This document shows, in pieces, positions 1 to 5,471 of a stretch of DNA of 8,182 bases. The notes under the pieces were generated by a model. It saw only the letters and a list, made by a program, of their open reading frames with translations. It had not been told where the DNA came from and ran no database searches. Made by a program: the position numbers and the translations under genes. How positions within the stretch are numbered: the first letter of the stretch is position 1; every line of letters starts with the position of its first letter. The DNA comes from Comamonadaceae bacterium (lineage in GTDB: Bacteria > Pseudomonadota > Gammaproteobacteria > Burkholderiales > Burkholderiaceae_C): positions 1 through 8,182 of the forward strand of contig CANFZJ010000130.1 of assembly GCA_947451445.1 (NCBI GenBank). The letters run 5' to 3'.

Positions 1-159
1 ATGGAAACCTGCATCGAAGACGACGAAATCGCCCTGCGCATGGACGCGGGCCGCAAAGCCCTGCTGCAGCGCGGCGACAACGAGGTCGGCCCCTACCAAA
101 GCCCCATGGAAGACGGCATGCAGCACTTCCACGAGTGGTATCGGAATGCTATTAAATAA
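1..159 (+). CDS. C-terminal end of a probable Rieske ring-hydroxylating oxygenase alpha subunit (partial)
   Basis: An open frame runs from the left edge to a TAA at 157-159, giving 52 residues. The pattern RG, then VGPYQSPMED, then HFHEWYR resembles the extreme C-terminus of alpha subunits of Rieske non-heme iron aromatic ring-hydroxylating oxygenases, where a Gly-Tyr-Ser/Gln-Pro-x-Glu stretch precedes a terminal HFHxWY-type helix. Such subunits receive electrons through an N-terminal [2Fe-2S] Rieske centre and hydroxylate a substrate at a mononuclear iron; both metal sites would lie to the left of this window. The ATG at position 1 is probably an internal Met, because a 52-residue product would contain only the tail of the fold. 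The last codons (Ala-Ile-Lys-stop) lie inside an interspersed repeat starting at 147, so the original C-terminus may have been altered. The family call comes from motif memory on a short segment; the substrate cannot be told. Confidence 0.55.
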   Translation: METCIEDDEIALRMDAGRKALLQRGDNEVGPYQSPMEDGMQHFHEWYRNAIK

Positions 160-201
160 GTAGCTATCACCGCAGATAGGACATGCGCTAGAGGCCAATT
201 T
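147..201 (+). repeat. Interspersed AT-rich repeat, copy A
   Basis: This 55-base AT-rich unit (23 of 55 are G/C) lies between two GC-rich genes. It aligns without gaps to the reverse complement of 1596-1650, with 36 of 55 identical positions by hand count. Two exact octamers, GTAGCTAT (160-167) and TGCGCTAG (184-191), sit at identical spacing in both copies. The left part can form a small stem (GCTAT with GTAGC, one G-U pair). It resembles short intergenic repeats I associate with Comamonadaceae genomes. It fills most of the 67-base gap before the permease gene and carries the TAA of the upstream gene. A TATAAAT stretch follows at 204-210, but no convincing -35 box goes with it. Confidence 0.75.
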
Positions 202-226
202 CTTATAAATTTAGAAAGCGACAGCA

Positions 227-1135
227 ATGCAGGCTTTATGGATGGTGTTGGCTGCGTTCATGTTTGCCAGCATGGGGGTCTGCGTGAAGATCGCCTCGGC
301 GCACTTCAACTCGGCCGAGCTGGTGTTCTACCGGGGCGTCATCGGCATGGTGTTCCTGTACACCCTGGCGCGCATGCAGGGCACCACGCTCAAGACGGCC
401 TACCCCGGCATGCACGCCTGGCGCAGCGCCATCGGCGTGGCCTCGCTGGGGGCGTGGTTTTATGCCATCGCCCACCTGCCGCTGGCCACCGCCATGACGC
501 TGAACTACATGAGCAGCATCTGGATCGCCGCCTTTCTGGTCGGCGGCGCGCTGCTGGCCTGGCGGCCCGGCCAGGGCATGGCCCCGCTGCAGCAAGGCCC
601 GCTGGTGCTCACCGTGATGGCGGGCTTCGTGGGGGTCATCATGGTGCTGCGCCCCAGCCTGGACCAAAGCGAACTGTTTGCCGGGCTGATCGGCCTGCTG
701 TCCGGCCTGGGGGCTTCGTTTGCCTACATGCAGGTGATGGCCTTGTCGCGCATGGGCGAACCCGAGGCCCGCACCGTGTTTTACTTTGCCGTCGGCTCGG
801 CAGTGGCAGGCGGCGCGGCCACGCTGGTGACCGGCGTGTCCGACTGGCAGTGGAGCGCGGCGGTCTGGCTGCTGCCCATCGGCCTGCTGGCGGCCCTGGG
901 CCAGCTGTTCATGACCCGCGCCTATTCCAGCGCCAAAACCCAGGGCGCCATGCTCACCGTGGCCAGCCTGCAGTATTCGGGCATTGTGTTTTCGGCCGTG
1001 TACAGCCTGCTGCTGTTTGGTGACAAGATCAGCCCCCTGGGCTGGGCCGGCATGGCGCTGATCATGGCCAGCGGCATCGGCGCCACCGTGCTGCGTGCCC
1101 GCGCCGCGCCCAACGCCCCCGCCGAAGAACATTGA
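227..1135 (+). CDS. EamA/DMT superfamily permease
   Basis: A 302-residue, strongly hydrophobic protein with about ten predicted transmembrane helices arranged as two tandem EamA repeats (roughly residues 4-140 and 150-290), the normal size and design of drug/metabolite transporter permeases in the inner membrane. Typical features are an N-terminal helix ending near Lys21, the FYRGVIG segment (residues 34-40) at helix 2, an acidic/basic stretch between the repeats (LRPSLDQSE), and TRAYS near the start of the second-repeat loop. Members export or import small metabolites such as amino acids, S-adenosylmethionine or nucleotide sugars; nothing here fixes the substrate. The ATG at 227 has only a weak purine-rich site (AGAAAG, 213-218) but starts directly at the first helix. 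The next gene begins 20 bases downstream, so co-transcription with the sulfurtransferase is likely, though a functional link is not evident. Confidence 0.9.
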   Translation: MQALWMVLAAFMFASMGVCVKIASAHFNSAELVFYRGVIGMVFLYTLARMQGTTLKTAYPGMHAWRSAIGVASLGAWFYAIAHLPLATAMTLNYMSSIWIAAFLVGGALLAWRPGQGMAPLQQGPLVLTVMAGFVGVIMVLRPSLDQSELFAGLIGLLSGLGASFAYMQVMALSRMGEPEARTVFYFAVGSAVAGGAATLVTGVSDWQWSAAVWLLPIGLLAALGQLFMTRAYSSAKTQGAMLTVASLQYSGIVFSAVYSLLLFGDKISPLGWAGMALIMASGIGATVLRARAAPNAPAEEH

Positions 1136-1144
1136 ACCTAGGTT

Positions 1145-1150
1145 GAAGGA
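1145..1150 (+). promoter_or_regulatory. Ribosome binding site of the sulfurtransferase gene
   Basis: GAAGGA lies five bases before the ATG at 1156, a good Shine-Dalgarno match that supports this start. Confidence 0.75.
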
Positions 1151-1155
1151 ATCAC

Positions 1156-2010
1156 ATGTACACCACCCTCATTTCTATTGACCAACTGCAGACCCTGCAA
1201 GCCAGCGGCCAACCTTGCATGGTGTTCGACTGCACGTTTGACCTGGCCCAGCCCGACGCGGGCGCACAGCAGTACCGCAGCGCCCACATCCCCGGCGCGG
1301 TGTACGCCCATTTGGACACCGCCCTCAGCGCCAAGCACGGCCCCGCCGCCAGCGGAGGCCGCCACCCGCTGCCGCTGCGGGAGACCTTTGCCGCCTGGCT
1401 GTCCAGCGTGGGGTTTACCAACACCATGCAGGCCGTGGTGTACGACCGCAACGGCGTCAACTACGCAGGCCGCCTGTGGTGGATGCTGAAGTGGGTGGGC
1501 CACGCCAACGTGGCAGTGTTGGACGGCGGGCTGCAGGCCTGGCAGGCGGCGGGCGGCGCGGTCAGCACGGGCGATGCACCAGCACGTTCAGCATCAAATT
1601 ACGCCCTAGCGCAATCACTGTCGGCACTAATAGCTACAGAAAAAGTAGCAACCAACCTGGGCCGCCCCGGCCAGACCATCCTCGACGCCCGCGCCACCCC
1701 ACGCTTCAAGGGCGAAGTGGAACCGCTGGACCCGGTGGCCGGCCACATCCCCGGCGCACTGAACCGCCCGTTCAGCCACAACCTGGGGCCAGACGGCACA
1801 TTCAAACCCGCCGCCCAGCTACGCGCCGAGTTCGACACCCTGCTGGCGGGCCGCGACCCGGCCACGGTGGTGCACCACTGCGGCAGCGGCGTCAGCGCCA
1901 ACCCGAACCTGATCGCCATGGAAATCGCGGGCCTGGGCACTACCGGCCTGTACGCCGGCAGCTGGAGCGACTGGTGCAGCGACCCCAGCCGCCCGTTTGC
2001 CAAAGGGTGA
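1156..2010 (+). CDS. Two-domain sulfurtransferase, 3-mercaptopyruvate (SseA-like) type
   Basis: A 284-residue tandem rhodanese protein, close to the usual length of about 280. The N-terminal inactive domain (residues about 6-140) carries FDCTFDL, AHIPGAVYAHLD, YDRNG and DGGLQAW; the C-terminal catalytic domain (about 172-284) has DAR (177-179), PRFKGE (182-187), GHIPGALN and the active-site loop CGSGVSA with Cys242. A CGSGVxA loop is the 3-mercaptopyruvate sulfurtransferase type, whereas thiosulfate rhodaneses usually have CRKGVTA, so the likely reaction is sulfur transfer from 3-mercaptopyruvate through a Cys242 persulfide to thiol or cyanide acceptors in the cytoplasm. The C-terminal YAGSWSDWCSDPSRP is also typical. 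The linker (residues about 147-165) is encoded by an interspersed repeat copy with codons such as ATA and CTA that stand out from the GC-rich surroundings; the frame stays open. The start is supported by GAAGGA at 1145-1150. Thiosulfate as an alternative substrate cannot be excluded. Confidence 0.9.
   Translation: MYTTLISIDQLQTLQASGQPCMVFDCTFDLAQPDAGAQQYRSAHIPGAVYAHLDTALSAKHGPAASGGRHPLPLRETFAAWLSSVGFTNTMQAVVYDRNGVNYAGRLWWMLKWVGHANVAVLDGGLQAWQAAGGAVSTGDAPARSASNYALAQSLSALIATEKVATNLGRPGQTILDARATPRFKGEVEPLDPVAGHIPGALNRPFSHNLGPDGTFKPAAQLRAEFDTLLAGRDPATVVHHCGSGVSANPNLIAMEIAGLGTTGLYAGSWSDWCSDPSRPFAKG
1596..1650 (-). repeat. Interspersed AT-rich repeat, copy B, inside the sulfurtransferase coding sequence
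   Basis: The reverse complement of this segment aligns gap-free over 55 bases with 147-201 (36 identities by hand count), including TGCGCTAG and GTAGCTAT at the same spacing. The stem at one end is perfect here (GCTAC with GTAGC), whereas copy A has a G-U pair, which suggests conserved structure. GC content is 24 of 55 within a gene that is far more GC-rich. It is read in frame as part of the linker between the two rhodanese domains, encoding roughly NYALAQSLSALIATEKVA. Confidence 0.75.
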
Positions 2011-2055
2011 TGTAAAGCCCGTCATCCCACTTCCACACCCAACCGTTGGACAGCG

Positions 2056-3567
2056 ATGCGCCCTACCCCCGCCACCCTGCTCTGCCTGCTGCTCACCGCC
2101 TGCGCGGCCCCGGCCCCCCACAGCAGTGTCCCGCCCGCTGACGCTTACCAGCTGACCAACCGCCTGGGTTGGGGCGCCAACCCCAGCAGCCTGCAGCAGG
2201 CCGAAGCACAAGGCCCGAACGCCTACCTGGCCCGGCAGCTGCACCCCGGCCCGGCCACCCTGCCCCCGGCGGTACAGCAGCAAATCGCCGCCATGACCAT
2301 CAGCCAACAAGCGCTGCAGCCGCTGGTGCTGGACGTAGAAAAGCTGCAGGCGCAAATCAAAACCGCCACCGAAGACGAGAAAAAAGCCGCCCAACAGGCC
2401 TACCAGCAAGAGCTGACCCGGCTGGGCCGCGAAGCCGCCACCCGCCACCTGCTGCGCGCCCTGTACTCACCCAACCAGGTGCAGGAGCAAATGACCTGGT
2501 TCTGGCTGAACCACTTCAACGTGCACCTGTACAAGGCCAACCTGCGCGCCATGCTGGGCGACTATGAAGACAGCGCCCTGCGCCCGCATGCGCTGGGCAA
2601 GTTCCGCGACCTGCTGGGCGCCGTGGCCCACCACCCGGCCATGCTGCGCTACCTGGACAACGCCCAAAACGCCGCCGGCCGCATCAACGAAAACTACGCC
2701 CGCGAACTGCTGGAGCTGCACACCCTGGGCGTGGGCGCTGGCTACAGCCAGCAAGACGTGCAAGAAATGGCCCGCGTGCTGACCGGCGTGGGCGTACACA
2801 GCGGTGAAGAGCCCCCCAAGCTGCGCAAAGAGCTGCAAGCCGACTACCGGCGCAGCGGCCTGTTCGAGTTCAACCCCAACCGGCACGACTACGGGCCCAA
2901 AACCCTGCTCGGCCAGCCCATCCGCAGCCACGGCCTGGCCGAGCTGGACGAAGCCCTGGACCGGCTGGCCCAGCATCCGGCTACCGCCCGCTTCATCAGC
3001 CGCAAGCTGGCCCAGTACTGGTTAAGCGATGCCCCGCCCGACGCGCTGGTAGAGCGCATGGCGCAGAGCTTTTTGCGCAGCAACGGCGACATTGCCACCA
3101 CACTGCAGACCCTGTTCACCTCGGCCGAATTCGCCCAGGGCGCGGGGCACAAGTTCAAAGACCCGGTGCACTACGTCGTATCTGCCGTGCGGCTGGCCTA
3201 CGGCGACAAGCCGGTGCTCAACGTCGGCCCCATGCTGAACTGGCTGAACCGCATGGGCGAGCCGCTGTATGGCCGCCAAACGCCCGACGGCTACGCGCTG
3301 GACGCAGCCGCCTGGAGCAGCGCGGGCCAAATGGCCACCCGGTTTGAAATCGCCAAAGCCATCGGCTCGGGCAGCGCCGGGCTGTTCAAAACCGACGGCC
3401 CCCAGCCCACCGAGCAGCCCGCCTTCCCCCAGCTGGCCAATGCGCTGTACTACCGCGCGCTGGAGCCCACCCTCGGTGCCAACACCCGCAGCGCGCTGGC
3501 CCAGGCCACATCGCCGCAGGAATGGAACAGCTTCCTACTCTCGTCACCCGAGTTCATGCACCGCTAG
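2056..3567 (+). CDS. DUF1800 family exported lipoprotein
   Basis: A 503-residue full-length DUF1800 (PF08811) protein of unknown biochemical function. Recognisable family stretches in order are NRLGWGANP (35-43), FWLNHFNVH (149-157), NENYARELLELHTLG (211-225), the ARVLTGVGV segment (239-247), HDYGPKTLLG (277-286), HPATARFISRKLA (307-319), PPDAL (327-331) followed by SNGDI, and a C-terminal TPDGY (409-413) before an AAAWSS/ATRFEIA region. The N-terminus has a short hydrophobic stretch ending in a lipobox, LTAC, with Cys16 as the predicted acylated residue; Ala at +2 suggests outer-membrane rather than inner-membrane retention. A Lys/Glu/Gln-rich helical stretch lies at about 93-126. The start has only a weak GGA (2048-2050) five bases upstream. 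The gene follows the sulfurtransferase by 45 bases and is tightly coupled to the DUF1501 gene, the usual partner of this family. Substrate and partner are not known. Confidence 0.9.
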   Translation: MRPTPATLLCLLLTACAAPAPHSSVPPADAYQLTNRLGWGANPSSLQQAEAQGPNAYLARQLHPGPATLPPAVQQQIAAMTISQQALQPLVLDVEKLQAQIKTATEDEKKAAQQAYQQELTRLGREAATRHLLRALYSPNQVQEQMTWFWLNHFNVHLYKANLRAMLGDYEDSALRPHALGKFRDLLGAVAHHPAMLRYLDNAQNAAGRINENYARELLELHTLGVGAGYSQQDVQEMARVLTGVGVHSGEEPPKLRKELQADYRRSGLFEFNPNRHDYGPKTLLGQPIRSHGLAELDEALDRLAQHPATARFISRKLAQYWLSDAPPDALVERMAQSFLRSNGDIATTLQTLFTSAEFAQGAGHKFKDPVHYVVSAVRLAYGDKPVLNVGPMLNWLNRMGEPLYGRQTPDGYALDAAAWSSAGQMATRFEIAKAIGSGSAGLFKTDGPQPTEQPAFPQLANALYYRALEPTLGANTRSALAQATSPQEWNSFLLSSPEFMHR

Positions 3568-3570
3568 GAG
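3566..3570 (+). promoter_or_regulatory. Ribosome binding site overlapping the DUF1800 stop codon
   Basis: AGGAG shares two bases with the TAG stop at 3565-3567 and sits five bases before the ATG at 3576. It fixes the DUF1501 start at 3576, not the upstream in-frame ATG at 3522, and suggests translational coupling of the two genes. Confidence 0.8.
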
Positions 3571-3575
3571 CCGCC

Positions 3576-4772
3576 ATGCAACGCCGCCACCTGCTCCAAG
3601 CCGCCAGCGCCCTGCCCTTGCTCAACGCCGGGCGACTTTTTGCCGCGCCCGCCGCGCAGTCCCGCCTGCTGCTCGTCTTTTTGCGTGGCGCCTACGACGC
3701 GGCGAATCTGCTGGTGCCGACCAGCAGCGACTTCTACTACGCGTCGCGCCCCGACATCGCCATCCCCCGCCCCGGCGCAGACCTGAACACGGCCATCGCG
3801 CTCAACGCCGACTGGGGCCTGCACCCCGCGCTGCGCGACACGGTCTACCCGCTGTGGCAAAAGGGCGAGGCCAGCTTCATCCCGTTCGCGGGCACGGACG
3901 ACGTGTCGCGCAGCCACTTTGAGACGCAGGACAGCATCGAGCTGGGCCAGCCGCTGGTGGGGCCAAAAAACTACCGCTCCGGCTTCCTCAACCGGCTCGC
4001 AGGCGTGGTCAACGGCGCGGCTCCCATGGCCTTCACCGACAACCTGCCTATCGTGCTGCAGGGCGATGTCAAAGTCTCCAACACCGGACTCAAGTCACTG
4101 GCCAAACCCGCGGTGGACCCGCGCCAGACGGCCATCATTGCCGCCATGTACCAAGGCACGCCGCTGGCCAGCCGGGTGAGCGACGGGTTTGCGGTGCGCG
4201 ACGAAGTGGCCCGTGAACTCAGCGGCGAAATGCAAGCCGCCAGCCGCGGCGCCATCAGTGCCAAAGGCTTCGAACTGGAGGCCCAACGCATCGCCCGGCT
4301 GATGAAGGACCGCTACCACATCGGCTTTGTGGACGTAGGCGGCTGGGACACGCATGTGAACCAGGGCGGTGCCAGCGGCTACCTGGCATCCCGGCTGGAA
4401 GAACTCGGCCGGGGCCTGGCAGCCTTTGCGCAAGAGATGGGCCCTGCCGCCTGGCGCAACACCACCGTGGTGGTGGCCAGCGAGTTTGGCCGTACCTTCC
4501 GGCAAAACGGCAACCGGGGCACCGACCACGGCCACGGCTCGGTCTACTGGGTGCTGGGCGGCGGCCTGCGCCGTAACGAAACATCCGCCCAGATCGCGGG
4601 CGAGCAAGTCAAAGTGGAACCAACCACCCTGTTCCAAAACCGCGACTACCCGGTGCTGAACGAATACCGCGCCGTGCTGGGCGGGCTGTTTGCGCGCCAG
4701 TTCGGCTTGAATGGCAAACAACTGGACCAGGTGTTTGCCGGGGTCACCCCACGCGATATCGGACTGCTCTGA
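3576..4772 (+). CDS. DUF1501 family protein with Tat-type signal peptide
   Basis: A 398-residue DUF1501 (PF07394) protein, a family in the alkaline phosphatase/sulfatase-like clan; its reaction is not established. The N-terminus reads MQRRHLLQ, with Arg3-Arg4 before a hydrophobic stretch and an Ala-rich cleavage region near residues 22-27, so export of a folded, possibly metal-bound protein by the Tat system is likely. Family motifs are VFLRGAYDAANLLVP (about 34-48), DDVSRSHFETQDS with His114, the probable metal-site motif DVGGWDTH (Asp253-His260), SEFGRT (302-307), and TDHGHG (Thr316-Gly321, with His318 and His320) followed by YWVLGGG. Asp258, His260, Asp317, His318 and His320 are the best metal-ligand candidates by analogy with the clan. 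It starts eight bases after the DUF1800 stop, with its ribosome binding site overlapping that stop. An in-frame ATG at 3522 would bury the signal behind 18 residues and is rejected. Confidence 0.9.
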   Translation: MQRRHLLQAASALPLLNAGRLFAAPAAQSRLLLVFLRGAYDAANLLVPTSSDFYYASRPDIAIPRPGADLNTAIALNADWGLHPALRDTVYPLWQKGEASFIPFAGTDDVSRSHFETQDSIELGQPLVGPKNYRSGFLNRLAGVVNGAAPMAFTDNLPIVLQGDVKVSNTGLKSLAKPAVDPRQTAIIAAMYQGTPLASRVSDGFAVRDEVARELSGEMQAASRGAISAKGFELEAQRIARLMKDRYHIGFVDVGGWDTHVNQGGASGYLASRLEELGRGLAAFAQEMGPAAWRNTTVVVASEFGRTFRQNGNRGTDHGHGSVYWVLGGGLRRNETSAQIAGEQVKVEPTTLFQNRDYPVLNEYRAVLGGLFARQFGLNGKQLDQVFAGVTPRDIGLL

Positions 4773-4812
4773 GCCCCCTACACTTCTGCCATTCCCCTAT
4801 TACCAAAGCCCT

Positions 4813-5277
4813 ATGCACTTTTTGAAATTCGCCCCCTTGGCCCTGTGCCTGAGCGCCTCTGCCCTGCTGTTGACCGCTCCGGCCAGCGCACAAACCGCAG
4901 CCCCCGCCGCCGTATCCGCCGAAGAACTGGCCAAACAGGCCGACGGCCAACTGGCTGCCGAGGCCTGGCTGACCCAGCTCGACCAGCGCAACTGGGGCGG
5001 TGCCTACGAAGCGGCCAGCCAGTCGTTTCGCAACATGGTGAAGATCGACCAGTGGATGGACAGCATCCCCGGCGTGCGGGCCCCGTTTGGCGGCTACCAG
5101 AGCCGCACCGTCGATACGGTGGCCTACAAAACCAGCCTGGCGGGACGGCCTGCGGGCGAGTACGTCACCGCGATTTTCAATACCGTGTTCAGTAAAAAAG
5201 AAGACGCCCAAGAAGTGGTGACCACCGCCCGCGAAGCCGACGGCAAGTGGCGGGTGATTGGCTACCAGCCACGGTAA
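4813..5277 (+). CDS. DUF4019 family exported protein
   Basis: A 154-residue small secreted protein. Residues 1-26 form a Sec signal peptide (MHFLKFAP, then a hydrophobic core, then ASA before Gln27), so the mature protein is probably periplasmic. The rest (about 48-153) matches DUF4019 (PF13211): AEAWL near the start, W/Y/F spacing through the helical part (NWGGAYEAAS, FRNMV), VRAPFGGYQSR, AGEYVTAIFNTVF, and a final DGKWRVIGYQPR, the characteristic Trp-Arg-Val-x-Gly-Tyr ending. Function of the family is unknown; the fold is likely a small alpha+beta domain. The frame is open from 4711, but that extension overlaps the DUF1501 end and would precede the signal peptide, so the ATG at 4813 is chosen. 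No clear Shine-Dalgarno sequence precedes it. It follows the DUF1501 stop by 40 bases and is likely part of the same transcript, giving three consecutive exported proteins. Confidence 0.85.
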   Translation: MHFLKFAPLALCLSASALLLTAPASAQTAAPAAVSAEELAKQADGQLAAEAWLTQLDQRNWGGAYEAASQSFRNMVKIDQWMDSIPGVRAPFGGYQSRTVDTVAYKTSLAGRPAGEYVTAIFNTVFSKKEDAQEVVTTAREADGKWRVIGYQPR

Positions 5278-5326
5278 ATTACGCGCCCGCCGCACCCACG
5301 CTGACACGGCACTTACATCCTATTGG

Positions 5327-5346
5327 GGCTCTATTTTTTTAGAGCC
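5327..5346. other. Hairpin with an all-T loop in the DUF4019-chemoreceptor gap
   Basis: GGCTCTA (5327-5333) pairs perfectly with TAGAGCC (5340-5346) around a loop of six T. It is the strongest small hairpin in the gap. The T run is in the loop, not after the stem, so it is not a canonical intrinsic terminator on either strand; it could still mark the end of the 2056-5277 unit or be a binding site. Confidence 0.4.
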
Positions 5347-5375
5347 ACTCCCCTGCGTTATTACATAGAAAAAAT

Positions 5376-5394
5376 CTAAATGCATGCCATTTAG
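5376..5394. promoter_or_regulatory. Perfect inverted repeat upstream of the chemoreceptor promoter (possible operator)
   Basis: CTAAATG (5376-5382) and CATTTAG (5388-5394) are perfect 7-base inverted arms separated by five bases. The site ends 15 bases before the predicted -35 box at 5410, a plausible place for a dimeric regulator. No regulator family is recognised. Confidence 0.35.
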
Positions 5395-5409
5395 TCGGAG
5401 CTGAGGCCT

Positions 5410-5439
5410 TTGGCATGGTCAAAAAAATCGCAACATAAT
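5410..5439 (+). promoter_or_regulatory. Sigma-70-like promoter of the chemoreceptor gene
   Basis: TTGGCA (5410-5415, five of six to the consensus) and CATAAT (5434-5439, five of six) are 18 bases apart in an AT-rich stretch. Transcription would begin near 5446, leaving a leader of about 25 bases before the ATG at 5472. I see no clear flagellar sigma-28 promoter. Confidence 0.55.
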
Positions 5440-5461
5440 GTAATAATTTGCTTACTAAAGC

Positions 5462-5467
5462 AAAGGG
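5462..5467 (+). promoter_or_regulatory. Ribosome binding site of the chemoreceptor gene
   Basis: AAAGGG lies four bases before the ATG at 5472. It favours that start over the in-frame TTG at 5448, which has no such site and lies almost on the predicted transcription start. Confidence 0.55.
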
Positions 5468-5471
5468 CATT

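Noticed and set aside
204..210. TATAAAT as a -10 box of a promoter for the permease gene
   Set aside because: No acceptable -35 hexamer lies 16-18 bases upstream, and AT-rich repeat-derived sequence gives such matches easily.
236..1132. Long minus-strand open frame opposite the permease, and similar long antisense frames at 1819-2448, 2467-2976 and 4095-4721
   Set aside because: They mirror the GC-rich third positions of real plus-strand genes, have no ribosome binding sites or recognisable domains, and are rich in the Ala/Gly/His/Gln typical of shadow frames.
3522..3524. Upstream ATG start for the DUF1501 gene
   Set aside because: It would overlap the DUF1800 gene and place 18 extra residues before the twin-arginine signal; ATG 3576 has an AGGAG site.
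5327..5346. Intrinsic terminator after the DUF4019 gene
   Set aside because: The T run is inside the loop and the stem is followed by ACTCCCC, not by T residues, so it is listed only as a hairpin.
5448..5450. TTG start for the chemoreceptor
   Set aside because: It has no Shine-Dalgarno sequence and lies next to the predicted transcription start; ATG 5472 has AAAGGG upstream.
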